10,064 bases of DNA from Desulfohalobiaceae bacterium. Lineage in GTDB: Bacteria; Desulfobacterota; Desulfovibrionia; Desulfovibrionales; Desulfothermaceae. The notes under the pieces are model-generated. The model had not been told where the DNA came from, ran no database searches, and saw nothing but the letters and a program-made list of their open reading frames with translations. The translations under genes were made by a program, and so were the position numbers. Position 1 is the stretch's first letter, and each line of letters begins with the position of its first letter. Shown piece by piece: positions 5,482 through 10,064 of the stretch. The stretch lies in the NCBI GenBank assembly GCA_021737525.1, contig JAIPDU010000038.1, forward strand, positions 1 to 10,064. Reading direction: 5' to 3'.

Positions 5482-7827
5482 CTATTCACTGGCCCCTGGA
5501 CGCAGAGTCGCGGCTTCCTCCCTTTTGCCCCTGGAGATGAGGATCTCCTCCAGCAGCCGGACATGCTCCTCCAGGTCCGGACGGAGGCTGTAACTCCTTT
5601 TGGCCAGGGATTCCACCAGCTCGGGGTCCTCTTTGGCGTCCAGGTAGATGCGGGCCATGAGGTGGAGCGCCTCCGCGTCCGAGGGGTTGGCCTGTACGGC
5701 CTTTTGCAGGTTGTCCCGCGCGGAGCGGCGGTCCCCTTGGCGGTAGTCCAGCCTGGCCAGGTGCTTGTATGCGTACCGAGAGCCCTGCGGCGTACGGTTG
5801 GCCCGGAGGTAGCAGTCCCTGGCGCCTTCCTCGTCTCCCAGTCTCTCCCGGATCCGGCCCTGGCGGATGAGGCAGAAGTGCTGCTGCGGCTCCAGTTGCA
5901 GGCAGCGCTGAAAGTATTGCTCCGCGGACTGCAGCTCTTCCATCTTCAGGCTCAGGCAGCCCAGGTTGTACAGGGCCATCACGTTTTCCGGATCCCGGGC
6001 CAGCAGGTTCTGGAACTCCTGCTGCGCCCGGGTTGTTCTGCCCAGGTGGGCGTGGCAGATGGCCAGCGAGTTTCGGGCCAGGAGGTTTTCCGGATCCAGG
6101 AGGAGGGCCTGCTGGTACTCGGTGATGGCCTCGGCCAGGTCACCGCGGGCATAGTGCCGGTCCGCGCTCACGGTGAGGCTCAGGGAATCGAAGACGGCGA
6201 CAGCGTTTCCGGAGAGGAGCTCGGCGTGCTCCAGGGCGTTTCTGGTGGTTTCGGTCACGTCGAGCCGGGTGTAGTTCAGGCAGGGATAGTACCCGATGCC
6301 GCCCCGGAAAGCAGGGATCTGGTCCTGTTGTCCGGGATGGGCCAGGTCCTGCAGCATCTCCTTGGCCCTTTCCGGACCCGTGCCCGGCAGATAGAGGATG
6401 AAGCGGTTGGATCCGTAGCTTCCCGCCAGTCCCCCGGAGGGCAATATCTCTTCCAGGCGGTCCAGCAGACGCTCCGGAGAGCCGGACGCCTCTTGGCCCA
6501 TATCGCTTTGTATCCGCAACAGGACGAGGCAGAAGGCCTCCTCCTCCCGACAGCGATGGCGCCAGAGGGAGAGGAAATGGGGCAGTGAAAGCAGGCCGCT
6601 GCGGGCGCTTTCCTGTGGCGGGACGTGTTCCGTGTGTAAGGAGCTTTCACCGGGATGGGGTCTGTGGATCAGCCCATCGCCGGGAGCGATTTCCGTCCCC
6701 GGAGACCGGTGCAGGACCTGGGCCAGGGAGCTCTCCTCTCCCGTGTCGATGAGCATGATCTCGGCCTTGCCCTCCAGGCTCTCCGCGGGCCAGAGCGTGT
6801 AATAGCCCCCGGAGGGCGTGTGGACTGCGAATATCTGTCCTTCCCGGGCCCGGTCCTTGCGACCCAGGTCCACCAGGATCCTGTCCCCGGTCAGGATATT
6901 GCGAATTCGGCCACCCTCGGTTAATATGCTGGAGAAAAAAAAGAGCGTTCCCTGCCCCTTGCGGCTCGATGCCGCCTGGAGCGCCCGCAGGGCGTTGGCC
7001 AGAAGGACCCTGGCCTGTTCCTGCGGCGGAAAGGACGCGGCCGGGCCGAAGAGATCCCTGGGATAGAAGGTAAGGCCCATGTCCACGCTGAGAGGAAGGT
7101 CCTCTCCAGTGACGGGATCCTTGCAGGAGAATGCCTGTAAACGGGACTGGATCCGCTCCGCGGTCTTGCGGATGGAGGCGGGTCCGGTACCGGGGAGCAT
7201 CACACCCAGTCTGTGGTTGTCCAGTCTGGCGGCGGGACAGGAGGCGGGGCAACATTGGGCCAGCTCACGGGCCAGGCGGAGGAGGATGTCTTCTGACCGT
7301 CTGTATCCCCTGTTCTCGCATATCCAGGGCATTTCCGGAATCTGGAGCGCGAGCAGGGCCACTTCCCCTCGATAGCCCTGCTCCTCCGGCTCGGTTTCCC
7401 TGCTGGAGGCAAGGGCGTTCTCCGCGATGAGCTCGATTTCCCGCCCCAGATCCTCAAGCAGGGCTTCCTGCTGCAACAGGCCGGTGAGGAGGTCCGAGCG
7501 CTTTTGCCCGGCGAGGACCAGGGCCTCCAGACAACGCTCCATATACGGGGCCAGGGCCTGGAGCCAGAGGGGGTCCGGCTCGGCCACGCTCCCCTCGAGG
7601 AAGAGCACCCCGAGAAGGCGACCGTGGTGGGTGAGGGGGATGAACAGCTTGTCCTCCCCAGCGGGGGATACCGGCCTGTAGGTCCCGCCCTGGGCCATTC
7701 CCTTGGGGATATCGCGGGGAAAGGTGATGTATCCCGAGCGGAAGGGACATATCTGCGCGGCCTGGCTCAGAAGATGCTCCTCGTTGAGGAGAAGATCAAC
7801 CGGACGCAGGGTTGTGGCGTGAGGCAT
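5482..7827 (-). CDS. GAF-like / double degenerate GGDEF-like / TPR multidomain protein
   Basis: This 781-residue protein appears to hold several parts in order. A GAF-like domain (about 12-105) has DKLFIPLTHHGRLLGVLFLEG (59-79). A first GGDEF-like fold (about 150-300) has RSEDILLRLARELA (177-190), then LDNHRLGVMLPG (202-213) where GGDEF would be, and VDMGLTFYP (248-256). A short beta-rich segment (about 308-390) resembles FlgT C-terminal-like domains: GDRILVDLGRKDRAREGQIF (314-333). A second GGDEF-like fold (about 415-550) has YGSNRFILYLPG (471-482) at the signature place and FRGGIGYYP (507-515). Five or so TPRs follow (about 554-750), such as GDLAEAITEYQQALLLDPEN (562-581). Neither GGDEF copy keeps the catalytic signature, so cyclase activity is unlikely; a sensory or scaffold role is inferred. 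No membrane segment is seen. The frame is open upstream to 8436 across the nitroreductase gene, but the start at 7827 follows a weak AAGAG site and matches the beginning of recognisable domains. It is a single gene with its own divergent promoter region. Confidence 0.85.
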   Translation of the reverse strand: MPHATTLRPVDLLLNEEHLLSQAAQICPFRSGYITFPRDIPKGMAQGGTYRPVSPAGEDKLFIPLTHHGRLLGVLFLEGSVAEPDPLWLQALAPYMERCLEALVLAGQKRSDLLTGLLQQEALLEDLGREIELIAENALASSRETEPEEQGYRGEVALLALQIPEMPWICENRGYRRSEDILLRLARELAQCCPASCPAARLDNHRLGVMLPGTGPASIRKTAERIQSRLQAFSCKDPVTGEDLPLSVDMGLTFYPRDLFGPAASFPPQEQARVLLANALRALQAASSRKGQGTLFFFSSILTEGGRIRNILTGDRILVDLGRKDRAREGQIFAVHTPSGGYYTLWPAESLEGKAEIMLIDTGEESSLAQVLHRSPGTEIAPGDGLIHRPHPGESSLHTEHVPPQESARSGLLSLPHFLSLWRHRCREEEAFCLVLLRIQSDMGQEASGSPERLLDRLEEILPSGGLAGSYGSNRFILYLPGTGPERAKEMLQDLAHPGQQDQIPAFRGGIGYYPCLNYTRLDVTETTRNALEHAELLSGNAVAVFDSLSLTVSADRHYARGDLAEAITEYQQALLLDPENLLARNSLAICHAHLGRTTRAQQEFQNLLARDPENVMALYNLGCLSLKMEELQSAEQYFQRCLQLEPQQHFCLIRQGRIRERLGDEEGARDCYLRANRTPQGSRYAYKHLARLDYRQGDRRSARDNLQKAVQANPSDAEALHLMARIYLDAKEDPELVESLAKRSYSLRPDLEEHVRLLEEILISRGKREEAATLRPGASE

Positions 7828-7912
7828 GCGCGATCTCTTGCTTGCGTTCGAAGTGGATCGTGTTGCGGGTGAGTGCGGGCGACCCCGCATGACCGCGGCG
7901 GCGCGAGCCAAC

Positions 7913-7945
7913 GGAAACTGTTGCTCCAAAGGGAAACTAACTGTT
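7913..7945. repeat. Short direct repeats in the divergent promoter region
   Basis: GGAAACTGTT (7913-7922) recurs as GGAAACTAACTGTT (7932-7945). The core GGAAACT copies are 19 bp apart and the AACTGTT copies (7916-7922, 7939-7945) 23 bp apart. The second copy overlaps the candidate leftward -10 (7934-7939). They could be half-sites for a regulator acting on the nitroreductase and TPR genes, or an old local duplication. Confidence 0.35.
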
Positions 7946-7962
7946 CGCCCAGAGCTTGGCAA
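7934..7962 (-). promoter_or_regulatory. Candidate promoter for the GAF/GGDEF-like/TPR gene
   Basis: On the minus strand TTGCCA (plus 7957-7962) matches the -35 consensus at five of six bases and is followed after 17 bp by TAGTTT (7934-7939), a three-of-six -10. The start point would be near 7927, giving a leader of about 100 bases. I could not identify a convincing rightward promoter for the nitroreductase gene in the same gap. Confidence 0.3.
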
Positions 7963-7967
7963 GAGCG

Positions 7968-7975
7968 GGAGGAGG
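7968..7975 (+). promoter_or_regulatory. Strong ribosome binding site deciding the nitroreductase start
   Basis: GGAGGAGG lies five bases (counted from the first GGAGG) before the ATG at 7978. It excludes the earlier in-frame ATG at 7873, whose extra 35 residues are not nitroreductase-like. Confidence 0.8.
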
Positions 7976-7977
7976 AT

Positions 7978-8499
7978 ATGAGTATTCGGCACAACGAGGT
8001 TCTGCAGGCCCTGTTCCGGAGACGAAGCATTCGCGCCTATACTCGGGATCCCGTGGACAGGCAGAGCGTGGAGACGATCCTTCAGGCGGGAAGGTGGGCC
8101 CCGAGCGGGCTGAACAACCAGCCCTGGCGCTTCATGGTCCTTTTCGCGGGAGACTCCCGGCAGGAGGGGTTGGCGGAGTGCACTCGCTACGGGGGCATTG
8201 TTCGGAAAGCCCGGGTCCTGATCCCGGTGTGCATTGACAAGGCGAGCATGTATAGTGCAACGAAGGACCACCAGAGCATTGGTGCCTGCATGCAGAACAT
8301 GCTGCTGGCGGTCCATTCCCTGGGACTGGGCGGGGTCTGGCTCGGAGAGATCCTGAACCGCGAGGAGCGCGCCCTGGACGTCCTGGGTCTGGATAGGGAG
8401 GCCTACGGCCTGATGGCTGTTCTGGCCCTGGGACATCCCGCGGAGGAGGGCAAGTCCGAGCGGAAACCCCTAGGCGAACTGTTACTGGAGGAGTGGTAA
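7978..8499 (+). CDS. Nitroreductase-family flavoprotein
   Basis: This 173-residue protein belongs to the FMN-dependent nitroreductase superfamily and is at the short end of its size range. Family motifs visible are the N-terminal phosphate-binding RRRSIRAYT (14-22), WAPSGLNNQPWRF (40-52) around the flavin, the central helix with IGACMQNMLLAVHSLGLGGVW (101-121) and the C-terminal LALGHPAEEGKS (149-160). Members bind FMN as dimers and reduce nitro compounds, quinones or other acceptors with NAD(P)H; the substrate here cannot be told. It is cytoplasmic, with no signal peptide. The gene is divergent from the GAF/TPR gene and its stop is one base before the ATG of the MBL hydrolase, so the two are almost surely cotranscribed and probably translationally coupled. 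Confidence 0.94.
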   Translation: MSIRHNEVLQALFRRRSIRAYTRDPVDRQSVETILQAGRWAPSGLNNQPWRFMVLFAGDSRQEGLAECTRYGGIVRKARVLIPVCIDKASMYSATKDHQSIGACMQNMLLAVHSLGLGGVWLGEILNREERALDVLGLDREAYGLMAVLALGHPAEEGKSERKPLGELLLEEW

Positions 8500-8500
8500 G

Positions 8501-9136
8501 ATGGTACAGGTTGTCGACTTCCAGCTCGGTCCGCTGGAAACCAACTGTTTTCTGGTCACTGACGGGAGCCATGCCCTCGTGATCGACCCCGGAGGCGATC
8601 CAGCGAGCGTGCTGACTTACCTCAAGCGGAATGGGATTGAGCTCGACTTTATCCTGAATACACACTTCCATTTCGATCACATCATGGGAAACAAGGCCCT
8701 GCAGCAGGCCACCGGCGTGCCCATTCTGGCCAGCCCGGAAGACGAGTCCCTGCTCCAGGCCCAGGTCAAGGGAGGACAGGGAGGTTTCGGCTTCCCCGAG
8801 GTCGAGCCCTTCGAGTACGAGGCACTGCACCCCGGGGATCGGAACTGGCTCGGAGAAACCTGCCGGGTCCTGCTTACTCCCGGGCACAGCCCCGGAAACC
8901 TGAGCTTCTATTTCCCCGAGTCGGGCATGATCTTTGTCGGGGATCTGATCTTTCCCGGCGCTGTTGGCCGTACCGATCTTCCGGGCGGGAGCATGGACCA
9001 GCTCTTGGCCTCGGTGAAGGAACAGGTCTTCACTCTGCCGGACGACACCGGGCTCTTCTCCGGACACGGTCCCAAGACCACCGTGGGGAGGGAGAAAAAG
9101 ACCAATCCCTTCTTCCGGGGCGGGGGATTCATCTAG
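8501..9136 (+). CDS. MBL-fold metallohydrolase, glyoxalase II-like
   Basis: This 211-residue protein has the full metal-binding set of the metallo-beta-lactamase fold: THFHFDH (54-60; His55, His57, Asp59, His60), His129 in TPGHSPGN (126-133), Asp148 in FVGDLIF (145-151) and His189 in SGHGP (187-191). The ending EKKTNPFF (198-205) and the short length match the small glyoxalase II-like group (YcbL/GloC type), which hydrolyses thioesters such as S-lactoylglutathione in the cytoplasm. The precise substrate is inferred from family only. The start follows GGAGGAG (8487-8493), which lies inside the end of the nitroreductase gene, supporting coupled translation. The ComF gene starts 38 bp downstream on the same strand. 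Confidence 0.95.
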   Translation: MVQVVDFQLGPLETNCFLVTDGSHALVIDPGGDPASVLTYLKRNGIELDFILNTHFHFDHIMGNKALQQATGVPILASPEDESLLQAQVKGGQGGFGFPEVEPFEYEALHPGDRNWLGETCRVLLTPGHSPGNLSFYFPESGMIFVGDLIFPGAVGRTDLPGGSMDQLLASVKEQVFTLPDDTGLFSGHGPKTTVGREKKTNPFFRGGGFI

Positions 9137-9174
9137 GTTGACGGTTCAAGCGGAATCCCCCTGGATCACGGGAA

Positions 9175-9939
9175 ATGAGCCCTGGAAGAGACATCGCGCA
9201 GCGGCTTTGGAGGGGAAGCGGACGTATCCTGAGGGGCGCCCTGCGGCAGGCCGGAACCCGCTGCATGGTCTGCGGGAGAGCGCTGCGGGGGGCGCTTCCG
9301 GATGCCTGCTGTCCTGACTGCGCTCGTGGCCTGCGGCCCCGTTTTGGAGGGTACTGTCCGCTTTGCGGCGAGCCCTATGCCTCACAGGATGAGCCGGTTT
9401 CCCTGTGCGGGCCTTGTCGACTGGGGGGCAAGCCCTGGGGCTGCTTCGGCATGTACGCCGAATACAGCGGGGCGCTTCGCGGGGCGATTGTCGCTTTCAA
9501 ATACAGAGCGGACTTCGGGTATCTCCGGTTATTGCGCTCCTGTCTCCTGAGGGGGCAGGAGTTGCACGGCTCGGGCACCGGATGCGGGATCGTGGTCCCG
9601 GTGCCCCTTCACTCCCGTAGATTGCGCCAGAGGGGCTTCAACCAGAGCCTGGAGCTCTGTAGGCCCCTGCCCTCTCGACTGGGTGCGGAATTGAGACCCA
9701 GGGCCTTGTCCCGTCTGCGGGACACCGCTTCCCAGAGCGGCCTGGACCGGACGCAGCGCCGCAGGAATATGCGCGGCTCGATCAGGGCGGATCCGGCCCT
9801 GGTCCGCTCCAGGAAAGTCCTGCTCGTGGATGATGTCTATACCACCGGGATCACGGCGAAAGTCTGCACCAGCGCCTTGTTGCGGGCCGGAGCGAGCCGG
9901 GTGGATCTTCTGGTTCTGGCCCGGGTCCCAGGGTCTTAG
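9175..9939 (+). CDS. ComF-family phosphoribosyltransferase-like protein
   Basis: This 254-residue protein has the two parts of ComF/GntX-type proteins. The N-terminal part carries four CxxC pairs (Cys30/33, Cys46/49, Cys61/64, Cys78/81), likely zinc-binding. The C-terminal part is a type I phosphoribosyltransferase fold with VPVPLHSRRLRQRGFNQSLE (142-161) and the PRPP-binding loop VLLVDDVYTTGIT (215-227; Asp219, Asp220, Thr223, Thr224, Gly225). Family members are needed for DNA uptake in naturally competent bacteria, but they are also widespread in others, so competence should not be assumed. No other competence gene is in view. The start at 9175 has only a weak upstream site. It is 38 bp after the MBL gene, so it may be the third gene of that transcription unit. 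Confidence 0.93.
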   Translation: MSPGRDIAQRLWRGSGRILRGALRQAGTRCMVCGRALRGALPDACCPDCARGLRPRFGGYCPLCGEPYASQDEPVSLCGPCRLGGKPWGCFGMYAEYSGALRGAIVAFKYRADFGYLRLLRSCLLRGQELHGSGTGCGIVVPVPLHSRRLRQRGFNQSLELCRPLPSRLGAELRPRALSRLRDTASQSGLDRTQRRRNMRGSIRADPALVRSRKVLLVDDVYTTGITAKVCTSALLRAGASRVDLLVLARVPGS

Positions 9940-9944
9940 CTCTG

Positions 9945-9972
9945 TTAAGGCTTCGAATCAACTGGATATACT
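9945..9972 (+). promoter_or_regulatory. Candidate promoter after the ComF gene
   Basis: TATACT (9967-9972) matches the -10 consensus at five of six bases. TTAAGG (9945-9950), 16 bp upstream, is a three-of-six -35. Transcription would start near 9979 and read into the hairpin region towards a gene beyond the right edge. Confidence 0.35.
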
Positions 9973-9980
9973 GCGAGGTT

Positions 9981-10040
9981 GTCCCCGGCTCGCCCGGGAC
10001 TCACTCATTCCGTGGATGAGTGCCGGGAGAGGCGCCTTTT
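9981..10040 (+). other. Overlapping hairpins: candidate structured leader or terminator
   Basis: Three inverted repeats overlap. Hairpin A pairs GTCCCCGG (9981-9988) with CCCGGGAC (9993-10000), with one mismatch and a CTCG loop. Hairpin B pairs CACTCAT (10002-10008) perfectly with ATGAGTG (10016-10022), and can be lengthened by CCCGG (9993-9997) with CCGGG (10023-10027), which would break A. Hairpin C pairs GTGCC (10020-10024) with GGCGC (10031-10035), one pair being G-U, and is followed by C and TTTT (10037-10040); it would break B. C could be a weak intrinsic terminator for the ComF unit, or part of an attenuator-like leader for the next gene. I recognise no known riboswitch or small RNA here. 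Confidence 0.3.
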
Positions 10041-10064
10041 CATTGCAAATCTGTTGGGGATATT

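Noticed and set aside
7828..8436. Upstream extension of the GAF/GGDEF-like/TPR frame
   Set aside because: The extension runs antisense through the whole start of the nitroreductase gene and shows no domain. Met 7827 begins just before the GAF-like domain.
10016..10064. Short open frame from ATG at 10016 to the right edge
   Set aside because: Only 16 codons are visible, there is no convincing ribosome site, and the ATG lies within the arm of hairpin B. It is not enough to call a gene.

Overview
The window is high-GC, densely coded bacterial chromosome with seven complete genes and one gene cut by the left edge. Gaps are short: the largest are about 134 bp (2774-2907), 150 bp (7828-7977) and 125 bp (9940-10064). 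No stretch over 300 bases lacks a gene. I see no tRNA or rRNA gene, transposase, integrase, CRISPR array or phage gene. The gene families fit a Gram-negative bacterium, possibly a Desulfovibrio-like member of the Desulfobacterota. That placement is a weak inference from overall gene style, not from a marker gene.

Region 1 (1-2773, minus strand) is a compact operon read right to left: a MoxR-type AAA+ ATPase, a DUF58 membrane-anchored protein, then the membrane N-terminal part of a TgpA-type (DUF3488) transglutaminase-like protein that runs off the left edge. This is the well-known MoxR/DUF58/transglutaminase cluster, thought to act in chaperone-like or envelope-linked maturation.

Region 2 (2774-2907) is a divergent promoter region. 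It carries a perfect 8+8 bp inverted repeat (2825-2841), a candidate promoter on each side, and a GC-rich hairpin just ahead of the ribosome binding site of the rightward gene.

Region 3 (2908-5472, plus) is a two-repeat M16 (insulinase/pitrilysin) zinc peptidase. It converges, with only 9 bp between stop codons, on a 781-residue minus-strand protein (5482-7827). That protein appears to combine a GAF-like domain, two degenerate GGDEF-like domains, a small beta-rich segment between them, and a C-terminal TPR array. It is the most unusual protein here.

Region 4 (7828-9939) is a second divergent promoter region with short direct repeats, followed by a rightward set: a small nitroreductase-family flavoprotein, a glyoxalase II-like metallo-beta-lactamase hydrolase starting 1 bp after it, and a ComF-family phosphoribosyltransferase-like protein. 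The last 125 bp hold a candidate promoter and mutually exclusive hairpins that may be a terminator or a structured leader for a gene beyond the right edge.

No clearly new multi-gene system is visible. The best leads are the double degenerate-GGDEF/TPR protein, the palindromic operator between the MoxR operon and the M16 peptidase, and the alternative hairpins at the right end.
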